A DNA stretch of 64,000 bases, from the NCBI GenBank assembly GCA_022575985.1, contig JAKSXM010000272.1, positions 27,173,501-27,237,500 on the forward strand, in the 5' to 3' direction. This DNA is from Anagrus nilaparvatae (taxonomy: Eukaryota > Arthropoda > Insecta > Hymenoptera > Mymaridae). This document shows positions 51,601 to 57,400 of this stretch, piece after piece (positions within the stretch are counted from its first letter, which is position 1; each line of letters starts with the position of its first letter). A model generated the notes under the pieces. That model was given only the letters and a program-made list of their open reading frames with translations. It searched no databases and was not told the origin of the DNA. Made by a program: the position numbers and the translations under genes.

Positions 51601-52694
51601 TCATATATATAAAGTATCTATGAACTTTATATATAGAAAAACAACACCCAGCAACCAACAACCTTATGCTATATATATAATAAAGGAAAAACATTTTTTT
51701 TTAAACTTTCTCATTTCCATCGTTTAAATATATATATATTTATATTTACGATATTTTTTGCCCTGTTCAAAAAATAATCCCACGTTCTCAATAATATGCA
51801 TGTATGAATATTTATCTATCTTTTCTGGTCTTATGCAACGATTTTCTTTTTTATCTTATCATGTTACAATCGATAATCTTAAATATCTAAAAAAATTTTT
51901 ATTCAATAAATGCAATATATTGATTGACTTACTTCATCTTCAGCAGTTGCAACAGTATTTACTGAATCCATACTTTGTGATAATGGTGCGTCCATGACGC
52001 AACCTTGATTATTACCACCAGCTGCAGTACCAACAATCTCCGTACCGTTACCCAATGAAGATTGTGGTAATGGTGGAGCTTGAGGTATACTTGCTGCTGT
52101 TGGTACTTGTTGATTATTTGGATTCGTGGTTGTTGTTGTTGTTGTCGTTGTTGTATTAGTTAATGCTGATGATAATTGTTGTTGTTGTATCACGTTATTA
52201 TTGCTCGCTGTCGTTGTAATTGACGATGAAGATGTTGAAGAATTAATGTTTACCAATTGCTGTGGTGGAGTTGATGCAACAACGACGCTCGTGTCCCTTC
52301 TAGGACGCTTAAGAGCCGGTGGAGCTATGGCTGCTGCAGCTGCGGCTGCCGCGGCGTATTGCAGCACTGCTGCCCCAGCGGGACCTCCCTCCAGGACTAA
52401 GGAACGTTGTCGTTGTTGTAAATGATGTTGTTGCTGATGATACAATTGTTGCTGCTGCTGCTGATGGTGCTGTTGCAGCAGCAGCAGGCTTGTTGCCGGT
52501 GATGCCAGGCTAGCCTGCTGCTGTTGCTGATGATGTTGAAGCTGTTGCTGAAGATGTTGATGTAATTGTTGCTGATGTTGATGTTGAAGATGTTGTTGAT
52601 AATTATGATTATGTTGCCACGCGCTACGCGCGCCTCCCACCGCCGCTGCCGCCGCCAATGCCTCTGCTTCAAACTCCAGAGCTCTCAGCTCCAC
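3453..52694 (-). CDS. cpo: couch potato (cpo), RBPMS-family RNA-binding protein, six coding exons
   Basis: Joined minus-strand reading: 52694-51933, 13191-13114, 10935-10882, 8796-8734, 7008-6867, 3604-3453. It gives 416 residues plus TGA with no frame break, and every junction is GT-AG. Residues 1-254 are low complexity (Q/H 27-96, A 114-122, KRPRR at 129-133, T-run 181-190). Residues 255 to about 342 form one RRM with RNP2 LFVSGL (258-263) and RNP1 PVGFVTF (299-305). The tail is rich in H, P and L and ends VRSYL. The RRM and the [16 protein letters not shown] segment identify Couch potato, the insect relative of vertebrate RBPMS. That family binds RNA as a dimer; fly Cpo is nuclear, acts in the nervous system and is linked to diapause. 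The basic patch suits nuclear entry. The start codon is unresolved, and other isoforms may extend past the left edge. Identity is very sure; the 5' end is not. Confidence 0.93.
4240..4633. mobile_element. TA-flanked MITE, CACTGTAAAAAG family, copy 1
   Basis: Terminal inverted repeats CACTGTAAAAAGTAACTTTC and GAAAGTTACTTTTTACAGT with TA on both sides, as for Tc1/mariner-type insertions. The interior is built of short palindromes of the GTAAATTTAC and TCGAGAATTCTCGA type. No transposase frame. Confidence 0.8.
6841..6866 (-). other. cpo: Intron-retention tail of cpo exon E
   Basis: Reading through the GTAAGT donor gives RKYALNRH and then TAG. This is a possible alternative C-terminus if the intron is retained. 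It is only a reading-frame observation; the donor is strong, so splicing is the default. Confidence 0.2.
6867..7008 (-). CDS. cpo: cpo exon E: end of RRM and A/P-rich linker, with NAGNAG acceptor
   Basis: One hundred and forty-two bases (47 codons plus one base): [20 protein letters not shown], then [10 protein letters not shown], an A-run and [11 protein letters not shown]. This completes the RRM (beta-4) and begins the linker. The acceptor is a tandem TTTGCAGCAG. The first AG (7010-7009) gives DLQ-QGV; the second (7007-7006) would drop one glutamine and keep frame. The donor GGAC|GTAAGT at 6866-6865 is strong. If the intron is retained, the frame adds eight residues (RKYALNRH) and stops at TAG 6843-6841. 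Confidence 0.94.
7878..8277. mobile_element. TA-flanked MITE, CACTGTAAAAAG family, copy 2
   Basis: The best preserved copy: about 400 bases, CACTGTAAAAAG...CTTTTTACAGTG with flanking TA dinucleotides, and the same internal palindromes as copy 1. It lies in cpo intron D-E. Confidence 0.85.
8734..8796 (-). CDS. cpo: cpo exon D: RNP1
   Basis: Sixty-three bases encoding 21 residues, from [10 protein letters not shown] to AAKQDLQ. It contains the RNP1 aromatic positions (GFVTF) and helix 2. The acceptor is TTACAG, ending at 8797; the donor is CAG|GTAATG. Phase 0 at both ends. Confidence 0.95.
8797..10881 (-). other. cpo intron C-D; contains a long foldback
   Basis: GT-AG intron. Its centre is the inverted repeat at 9427-10270. 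The flanks are AT-rich without recognisable genes. The neighbouring intron 7009-8733 carries a MITE at 7878-8277 and nothing else recognised. Intron 10936-13113 holds a repeat-family copy at about 12380-12650 and a degenerate promoter-like motif at 12195-12232. Confidence 0.75.
9427..10270. mobile_element. Long foldback element, arms about 300 bp
   Basis: The left arm reads GAGTAATTCTTAG...GTACCTCGAAGTCTGGGA...AAGGTTCTAGGTTCAATGG; the right arm gives the same motifs in reverse complement. Arms match over the outer 250-300 bases with small indels. The centre (about 9720-9960) has TTTTCGGAAAAACC and GGAAAATT-like stretches. No coding capacity. Confidence 0.8.
10882..10935 (-). CDS. cpo: cpo exon C: RRM loop and beta-2/3
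   Basis: Fifty-four bases encoding 18 residues, [18 protein letters not shown]. The acceptor is TTTCCAG, ending at 10936; the donor is the strong TCG|GTAAGT. Phase 0 at both ends. The G-Y-E-G-S-L-L-K run is typical of the RBPMS/Cpo RRM. Confidence 0.95.
12195..12232 (+). promoter_or_regulatory. Degenerate PSE-TATA-like motif
   Basis: TTTCTCGCTAAAGAAATG, 12-bp spacer, AATAAATA. The 18+12+8 layout is preserved, but three or four positions differ from consensus. It lies in the cpo intron B-C and may be a decayed copy or chance. Confidence 0.25.
12380..12650 (+). repeat. Repeat family copy with degenerate GGGACTTAGAATAAT units
   Basis: It contains several spaced units such as GACTTAGAATAATTAG, GGACTTAGGATAATACAG and GACTTAGAATAATATCG, and a leading block homologous in inverse orientation to 1158-1240. 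The overlapping 72-codon minus-strand frame is a by-product of the repeat. Confidence 0.6.
13114..13191 (-). CDS. cpo: cpo exon B: RRM start (RNP2)
   Basis: Seventy-eight bases encoding 26 residues from [10 protein letters not shown] to LLFRAYE, in phase 0 at both ends. The acceptor TTTTTAG ends at 13192; the donor GAG|GTTTG starts at 13113. It carries the RNP2 hexamer LFVSGL (beta-1) and helix 1 of the RRM. It is separated from the N-terminal exon by the 38.7-kb intron. Confidence 0.95.
15556..15748. mobile_element. TATATTAG-ended MITE, diverged copy
   Basis: It begins TATATTAGCCTGGTTCTTAA and ends AACAACCAAGCTAAAATA, an imperfect inverted pair similar to the better copies at 22.3 and 51.1 kb. 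Confidence 0.4.
17169..17492. mobile_element. TA-flanked MITE, CACTGTAAAAAG family, copy 3
   Basis: A shorter copy of about 324 bases with ends CACTGTAAAAAGAAACTTTC and GAAAGTTACTTTCTACAGTG, flanked by TA. Non-autonomous. Confidence 0.8.
18268..18305 (+). promoter_or_regulatory. PSE-TATA composite promoter 1
   Basis: ATTCTCGAAAGTGAAATG (18268-18285), 12-bp spacer, TATATAAG (18298-18305). It matches the ten-member consensus gaplessly. If transcription starts about 29 bases after the TATA start, an RNA would run from about 18327 to the T5 run at 18386-18390, roughly 60 nt, with a TTATTA/TAATAA stem inside. It is antisense to cpo. The promoter call rests on PSEA-12-TATA architecture; the RNA is inferred. 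Confidence 0.6.
18499..18852. mobile_element. MITE with GC-rich inverted ends
   Basis: About 354 bases. Both ends read CAGAGTATTCCGAAATTCGT inward, followed by GCGC and AAGGTGTTCC on each side, over roughly 42 bp. ATA flanks both ends, a possible 3-bp target duplication. The centre is AT-rich. No transposase. A different family from the others here. Confidence 0.8.
22293..22489. mobile_element. TATATTAG-ended MITE copy
   Basis: About 197 bases beginning TATATTAGGCTGGGTGATAA and ending CCATTACCAGGCTAATATA, an inverted pair. No coding sequence. Confidence 0.6.
26959..26996 (+). promoter_or_regulatory. PSE-TATA composite promoter 2
   Basis: TTTCTCGCAAGTGAAATG, 12-bp spacer, TATATATA (26989-26996). 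A T7 run at 27044-27050 would end a very short RNA starting near 27018. It lies 478 bases upstream of promoter 3 in tandem, with unrelated flanks. Confidence 0.55.
27437..27474 (+). promoter_or_regulatory. PSE-TATA composite promoter 3
   Basis: TTTCTCGAAAGTGAAATG, 12-bp spacer, TATATAAA (27467-27474). It sits immediately upstream of the GC-rich foldable segment at 27497-27702, the best candidate RNA gene in the set. Confidence 0.65.
27497..27702 (+). ncRNA. Candidate structured small RNA (about 205 nt), unknown family
   Basis: The start is placed about 30 bases after the TATA of promoter 3; the end is the first T4 run (27699-27702). The segment is strikingly GC-rich for this window from 27560 to 27668. 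Visible stems: AGTGC (27508-27512) with GCACT near 27534; GAGGATTCTC (27584-27593) with GAGAAGTCCTC (27598-27608, one bulged G, TCTC loop); GAGGAC (27569-27574) with GTCCTC (27626-27631) enclosing that hairpin; GGGGC (27639-27643) with GCCCC (27654-27658). It does not match the U1, U2, U4, U5, U6, U6atac, 7SK, RNase P or MRP signatures I know. A 75-codon frame overlaps it (27519-27746), so a decayed transposon or coding fragment is the main alternative. Confidence 0.45.
29800..29837 (+). promoter_or_regulatory. PSE-TATA composite promoter 4
   Basis: TTTCTCGAAAGCGAAATG, 12-bp spacer, TATAAATA (29830-29837). A T7 run at 29894-29900 would end an RNA of about 40 nt starting near 29859. The spacer is the most diverged of the set, yet spacing is exact. 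Confidence 0.55.
31070..32230 (+). pseudogene. Dead non-LTR retrotransposon reverse transcriptase fragment
   Basis: The plus-strand frame reads [20 protein letters not shown] then [15 protein letters not shown], the A-box region of a Jockey/CR1-like reverse transcriptase. After a stop at 31189 and frame shifts it continues with [20 protein letters not shown], and then LFADSTKI, where the catalytic FADD pair reads FADS. Farther on are decayed thumb-like pieces ([13 protein letters not shown] near 31680 and GHKFFRFA near 31750). Several stops and shifts make it inactive. No 5' end, endonuclease domain or clear 3' tail was found. Confidence 0.85.
34412..34449 (+). promoter_or_regulatory. PSE-TATA composite promoter 5
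   Basis: TTTCTCGAAAGTGAAATG, 12-bp spacer, TATATAAG (34442-34449). A T6 run at 34519-34524 would end an RNA of about 50 nt starting near 34471. It is the last right-pointing copy before the orientation switches. Confidence 0.6.
36985..37022 (-). promoter_or_regulatory. PSE-TATA composite promoter 6
   Basis: On the minus strand: TTTCTCGCAAGTGAAATG, 12-bp spacer, TATATAAC (36992-36985). A T-run falls at the expected start site (36967-36961), and the next T4 run is at 36854-36851, allowing an RNA of about 110 nt. It is co-directional with cpo. Confidence 0.5.
39069..39132 (-). repeat. tRNA-like SINE head
   Basis: On the minus strand, box A-like TAGTCTAGAGG (39122-39112) is followed at tRNA spacing by box B-like GGGTTCGAAATTCC (39082-39069). 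The acceptor arms do not pair, so this is a tRNA-derived SINE or tRNA relic. Confidence 0.5.
39318..39350 (+). repeat. Second SINE head fragment, opposite strand
   Basis: GCTCCATGGCCAAGAGGTCT followed by AATTC: box A-like TGGCCAAGAGG (39325-39335), and the shared string GAGGTCTAATTC also found in the head at 39.1 kb in the other orientation. No box B follows. Confidence 0.35.
41167..41204 (-). promoter_or_regulatory. PSE-TATA composite promoter 7
   Basis: On the minus strand: ATTCTCGAAAGAGAATTG, 12-bp spacer, TATATAAG (41174-41167). A T5 run at 41116-41112 would end a short RNA starting near 41145. Confidence 0.55.
43782..43803 (+). repeat. (CTA)n microsatellite
   Basis: Seven tandem CTA units. 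Other short microsatellites: (CA)n at about 43616-43629, (TG)n at about 28979-28991, (TA)n at about 46482-46496 and 52945-52965. Confidence 0.9.
44851..44936 (-). ncRNA. Candidate 86-nt small RNA downstream of promoter 8
   Basis: The start is set about 29 bases after the TATA box; the end is the T4 run at 44854-44851. It contains ATCAATT paired with AATTGA (about 44917-44899) and a 3' stem TTAAGAG/CTCTTTTAA with the loop CCGTTCCCAT, just before the terminator. A 3' stem followed by U-run is typical of Pol III small RNAs. No family recognised; boundaries are inferred. Confidence 0.35.
44958..44995 (-). promoter_or_regulatory. PSE-TATA composite promoter 8
   Basis: On the minus strand: TTTCTCGAAAGAGAAATG, 12-bp spacer, TATATAAG (44965-44958). 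It is followed by a foldable segment at 44936-44851. Confidence 0.6.
46749..46768 (+). mobile_element. Possible LTR-retrotransposon primer-binding site
   Basis: TGGTGCCGAAGCCCGGGATT is complementary, with one difference, to the 3' end of an animal tRNA-Phe including CCA. CTACA followed by TAG precedes it, as at an LTR end. The LTR start and coding region were not found, so this would be a fragment. A tRNA-Phe relic is the alternative. Confidence 0.35.
46902..46970 (+). repeat. tRNA-like SINE head
   Basis: Box A-like TGGCCTTAAGTGG (46908-46920) and box B-like GCGTTTGAACCC (46945-46956) at tRNA spacing. No cloverleaf acceptor pairing is seen. It lies 150 bases after the possible LTR primer-binding site. 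Confidence 0.45.
47745..48010. repeat. GC-richer foldback with a hairpin core
   Basis: CGAGAAAACACGTCTTTGCC (about 47867) pairs with GGCAAATACGTGCTTTCTCG (about 47901), with TTTTTCTG and CAGAAAAA continuing the arms outward. Its leading AAGAATGGCCCAAATTGCAC recurs as AAGAATGCCCCAAATTGCAC at 17111. An 88-codon frame overlaps but has no recognised domain. Confidence 0.5.
49731..49768 (-). promoter_or_regulatory. PSE-TATA composite promoter 9 (left arm of inverted pair)
   Basis: On the minus strand: TTTCTCACAAGTGAAATG, 12-bp spacer, TATATAAG (49738-49731). It is divergent from promoter 10, 165 bases away. Unlike the other copies, homology with its partner runs on both sides (GAAGAGC and ATCAATCTC downstream), so the two arms share recent ancestry. 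Confidence 0.6.
49934..49971 (+). promoter_or_regulatory. PSE-TATA composite promoter 10 (right arm of inverted pair)
   Basis: TTTCTCGCAAGAGAAATG, 12-bp spacer, TATATAAG (49964-49971). A T5 run at 49989-49993 precedes the expected start, and the next T4 run is at 50087-50090, allowing an RNA of about 97 nt. Confidence 0.6.
51080..51495. mobile_element. TATATTAG-ended MITE, longer copy
   Basis: It begins TATATTAGACTGGGTGATAA and ends AAATCCAGTCTAATATA. About 415 bases, twice the copy at 22.3 kb. It contains a weak PSE-like string at 51187 without a TATA box. Confidence 0.55.
51933..52694 (-). CDS. cpo: cpo exon A: Q/H-, A- and T-rich N-terminal region
   Basis: An open frame of 254 codons, far longer than chance allows in this AT-rich DNA and much richer in GC than its flanks. 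It encodes an acidic/A-rich start, a Q/H tract with mixed CAA, CAG and CAT codons (opa-type repeat), an A-run, a KRPRR basic patch, S/T/N-rich sequence and the terminal [13 protein letters not shown]. The donor is GAA|GTAAGT at 51932-51931, in phase 0, joining to GTA AGA of the first RRM exon. An in-frame TAG lies at 52703-52701 and the first codon here is GTG, so the exon has no AUG at its 5' end. The first in-frame AUG is residue 234 (51995-51993), in a strong context (G at -3, G at +4). The 5' boundary could instead be a splice acceptor: AG at 52697-52696 or 52702-52701. Confidence 0.88.
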
Positions 52695-53048
52695 ACTAAA
52701 CTATTTGATATTCCTTTCAACCAGAACATCAGCTGTTCTATGCAAATTTTTTTTTTTACGATTTGTTACTTTATCAAAATAGAACTTCTTCAATACAACT
52801 TAATTATTTTATCATCACCGGCAAATATGTATATATATATTTTCACCAGCACCAGCTTTTTTATACACTATCACTAACTAGATATAACTTAACCTCCTCT
52901 TGTAGTTGTCGTTGCTGATACCGCCGCCGCACCTGTCGAACTCGATATATATATATATATATATAATACTTTGTTTTTGTATTATATACAGAGGGAGGAA
53001 TTAGTTTGAGGTATCAAAATGAGTATACATATATATATTATATTTGCT

Positions 53049-53182
53049 TCTACTGGTCGTGGAGCGCGCGCTCACCAGGCCAGGTGTGTTCCCACGCGTC
53101 TATTTCCGCGCCGCGCGGGCAATCGATAAGCACACCGAGACTCCCCTTTTTTTCCTTGCAAGCGTCGTCGTCTAGGAGACGA
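53049..53182 (-). promoter_or_regulatory. CpG-rich island, candidate cpo 5' exon/promoter
   Basis: About 130 bases far richer in GC and CpG than the surroundings (for example GGAGCGCGCGC and CGCGCCGCGCGGG), 360 bases upstream of exon A. On the minus strand it ends in GGCCTG|GTGAGC (donor GT at 53075-53074), which could splice about 380 bases on to the AG at 52697-52696. The frame feeding exon A in that join is open back to about 53200 but again has no AUG. TATATAATA-like sequence lies at 53190-53200. Assignment as first exon or promoter is inferred from composition, position and the donor. Confidence 0.45.
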
Positions 53183-53879
53183 GTTCTGTGTATATAATAT
53201 TTAAACAAGGACCTCTTTTCGTTTAATTTACTTTCTTTTTTTTTTACTACTATTATTGAGGTATTGTAAAAAATTGCAAATTATAATTTTGCAATTTTGT
53301 TTGGAATGTATATTTTAAATGCAAAGAATAAAAAATATGTGCAATAGTCCTTTAAATATCGGTAGTCACTTTAACAGTAAAACTTGTTTTTTTGGATGCG
53401 GCAGGTGCTTTAGCGGTTATCTGGCAATTTTTTTCAACGTATCCAATTTGTCCTAGGCACTTCCTGGACGTTAAATTTCTATATATTTAATCACTTTTTT
53501 TTATAGGAATCTTGAAAATTTTTTTTTTTTTTTAATATTGGTTTTAGTTTTTTATTTCACTTTTATATGAACAACATAAAAATTGAACATAAATGATTTA
53601 ACTTTTTAAAAAATTAAAAAAAAACAAAAATCGTTTTTTTATTTATGAATTTAAAAAAGTTAAATTAAAATTACCTCAAATTAACTAAAAAACCAAAATG
53701 AAAAATAAATATTAAAAGAAAAAAACACAAAAATCGAAAACTTTGCAGCCCTTTTATTTTTAAAAAACAAAGTGCACTGATTATTTTGAATAAAAATATT
53801 CTTTTGTTATTTAACAAGAATATTTATCAACATTTAATTTAAAGAAACTAAAAAAAACTATTTTTTTTTTCGTATTTTT

Positions 53880-54405
53880 GCGGGGCGCGGCGAATTAAAA
53901 AAAAAAAATTATTTTTCTAATCGACACTGCGACACGAATGCTGCGCAGGTTGCCGATAGACTGACTGACTATAATAACGAAAAATGTTGATTCTATTGGA
54001 ATATACACATATAATAACAACCACTAAGACAAATCCAGGCGAAACATTCGATGGGTGGATAAGAGGGAGGTGGACGGGTGAAATTATTTGTATATATATA
54101 CAAATAATACATATATATATATATAAATATGTGTTTGGTAGCGCAGGAGGAGGTTCATATTGAGTTGTAGTGGAGGAGGAAAAAAAGGAAAGAGGAGAAT
54201 TTGCATCAGTTATATGCGAAATGATAGTCTGCGAAATTGCATTCATTAGAAAGAGATAGAAGGATGAGAACTCGATGGGTTGTTCCCCTACTTCATGTCT
54301 GCGGTATAAGAATGTATATGTATGTTCAAATATATAAAATATACGGCTAAATTCAGTCCAAATTGGCAAAAAATACTTTTTTTTTAAAGAAGGTTTAGTT
54401 TGCAA
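53880..54405 (-). other. Mixed-composition block with a 162-codon frame, function unknown
   Basis: A GC-rich patch (GCGGGGCGCGGCG, 53880-53892) is followed by sequence less AT-rich than its flanks. A minus-strand frame from 54405 to 53917 is open for 162 codons but has no recognised domain and includes runs such as YLYIYICIICIYIQI from TA-rich microsatellite. Minus-strand TCAGTC repeats near 53960 match the arthropod initiator. It could be distal 5' UTR or promoter of cpo. I do not call it a protein gene. Confidence 0.25.
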
Positions 54406-57400
54406 ATTTGTGTTTCAGTTGAAAGTTTGATTGTATTTCACATTATCCTTTAGATATCGGAGTTGAAAAATGAACTTTGTGGTTCTTTTCGATGGAAAGA
54501 AAAATAGATCCACTTTTTTTGAACATTGAAGCTTGAATAAGATCTAAAGCAGTAAATTCATTCCATGAATTATTTTTTAACTCCCAAATATTTAAATTTC
54601 TAGATTGAAATGATACTTTAACAAAGTTTTCTGAAAATTCGTTAAATAACTTGACAACTGTGTATTATTATACTTCAACAAAAAAAAAAATTGAAAATTT
54701 TATTAAAATTCGTCAAATGATGATGGACCTAAACTTCGAATCTTGATTGGCATGAAATGCTCCATATAGTTATACATTCGTTAGTCCGGTAGTTATTAAA
54801 TATGATACGATTCTTTATCACCGAGTGAAATTTACCACAAAAAAAAAGAAAAAAAAAAGATACATAAAATTTAAGCTCATTTTATTATTCATTAATACTG
54901 TCATACAGGATATGCAAACAACGTTGTTTCTTATATGGTATAGGGTCAGATGAAAATATTACACAATTTCGAAGTATGCTTCAACTATAGTTGATTATGT
55001 ATCGAGATTGAAGAAAAAAGCTTTCAGAATTCTCAAGTTTCTTGGATTTTCTGTACTTAATCCATCCAAAGATTTTCTAAGCCCATAAACTTTTATAATA
55101 AAGCTTGCAAGGCCTTGGATAAACCTTGTTCAGCATCTTTTTTCTAAAATATTATCAAAATTGACCAATCTACCCCGATAATAAATTTAAATTTCAAAAG
55201 CCTAAAAATGGCTTCATATACTTAAATAACGAAAGTGCTGCTTAGCTAAATTATAACAGTGAGCTTTTATTTCAATTTTTAAAATTAACAAAGAATAATC
55301 CATATGTAAATGGCGCACGCGAGTAATGCAACTACCGTGTGCATGTTCAGATACATTAATGTGTGTATGAGGTAGATATATACCTGTACAACCTTATAAT
55401 AACGATGAGGATGCACGTAAGCGTGCGGGTATAAAAGAAAATAAGGAGAAGAGCTTGAGGGTATTCGCATAGAATAGAAAATGTACATAAGCCAGGAGAT
55501 AGTGTTAGGTTACAGAAAAGGAGTATTACAATATAAATAAAGAGAAGGAGCCCTTTCACGCAATGGACACACAAATACATTTAAATAAATGATAGTATGT
55601 GTGTATGCGTAAGTATGCATGTATTTGTATAACAGAAGCCGGTTACACATGCACTTTTTTAAGGAAGCACATTTTGCTTTTGCAAAAATGAACTCCGTAA
55701 TGACTTTCGGGGACTTTGGCTTTGTAAATTTTATGAGCGGTGAGAGACGTTTTGTCTCTTTATCTTTTGTATCTTTTTTTATGACTGATAGATACATCTA
55801 TTTGATATTATCTCACTATATTACTTGCATACTTTTGAGTGTGTTTACATAAAATGAGGTTTAATCATGTTTTTGATTAAAAGCTCATTGATTGCAGTCA
55901 ATTGAAAAAAATAAAAATAATTTTATTGATACTTGACTTGAAAATAAATAAAATGAAAAAAATTTCAATCACTAAACCATAAACTAATTAAATTAATTCC
56001 AATTTGGGTGGTTGAAATTAATATCAAAAGTTCGAACTGCACAAAATGTATACTGCAAATATTTTTCCATTTCAATCAAAATACAAATAATTTTTTATGA
56101 TATACGAGCTTTTTAATACGGTAAAACATAAAGCCTTAAACTTTAGATCTAAGCTTTGCACACTTGTTGCGTAATATACTATTTTTTTTCCTACATTTGA
56201 AAATCAAACTTAAATTTTCTGAAAATTTCAATTTAAAAATTATTAATCCTAAGTCACATGTGTATAAACAAAGCTTGCATTATAATGATCCGGAAATAAA
56301 TTTCGTTCACCTTAAAACAAGGTTTGAAACATACTTAACCTTAACGAAAATCAATGCTATGAAATACTGTAAACCCATAGAATATCAAATTAAAAATTAA
56401 AATATTCTATAAATAAATAATTTGTTAAAATTAACTCTGGATATGCTTATTAATATATATAAGGAAATAAAATGTGTCTCAAGTCATTAAAAGAACTTAT
56501 ATAAGTTATTATGATTTCCCCTAACGGGTATATTATACACGTAATACGAACATTCTTGGATATTATTATTATTTTATATATATAAGTTGATCCAGACTAT
56601 AGAAGTTCTATACGATTCCCTCAAGCCCATGAAAAATTCAAAACGGGTTGACGTTCGTTATACTACACTCCATGTATATAGAGTTTTATATGAACTCAGA
56701 GGTTTCTTCGACATTTTACTTATACCATCAAATGTTTTTAAAAAAATGTGAAAGTGAAAAAAATTTTCAGATTATTACATTTTTGTTTTAATCTTTGTTT
56801 TAAAGCTAAATTTTCAAAAATTACTTTACTTTTGAGCTTGGAAGCTCTAGTTTTAAATAAAAGCTTTTTATTTTTAAAAACAATAATATAAATTTTCAAA
56901 TATTTTTATTTTTGAAACAATGAGATATCTAATTATAAATACACACTCAGGAAATGGTTTGCTTTGTTTAAAAAGGTCTTTAAAGGGTGCAAAAATGCTT
57001 GAGTGAATATTATTATTTATTTTAAGGGAAGTTTATGTGCTCTTTGGATAGTCAAAATACTTCAAAGTTACAGAGTAGCTTAAATATTAATAAAAACAAA
57101 ATATCCCTTACACCCTCAGTTAACTTCAAATTGGCCCGAAAATGCAAAATTCATATTCGATCTAAAATAGTGCTTTTAGGATTTTTTAAGAAATATGCTG
57201 CAGTTTTTGAAAGTTATCCGAACAACTTCTTGTTTGTATTTATTTATTCTATATATATCTTTTCTCATTTTTTTTATCGCCAATCTACTCCTTGGAAAAT
57301 TTATCCCTAAAAAGTTTTTTTCTATATTAGAACCTATGTTTTTCAATAAATAAACTGCATCTTTCAAATAGCTCAAGATAAAAACACGTATAAATACTTT

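Larger units (their letters stand above)
13192..51932 (-). other. 38.7-kb cpo intron
   Basis: It lies between exon A (donor GTAAGT at 51932) and exon B (acceptor ending TTTTTAG). No protein exon in it was recognised. It is filled with AT-rich DNA, MITEs, a dead LINE fragment, tRNA-like SINE heads and ten PSE-TATA promoter composites listed separately. Gaps between those features longer than 300 bases show only AT-rich sequence with chance open frames. Confidence 0.85.

Noticed and set aside
52126..52672. Plus-strand and shifted frames over cpo exon A (V-, A-, L- or I-rich)
   Set aside because: They are shadows of the CAA/CAG/GCN repeats of the real minus-strand exon.
53917..54405. 162-codon minus-strand frame as a protein gene
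   Set aside because: No domain; it includes microsatellite-derived Y/I runs and a poly-A-derived KKK, and the start has no support. Kept only as an unclassified block.
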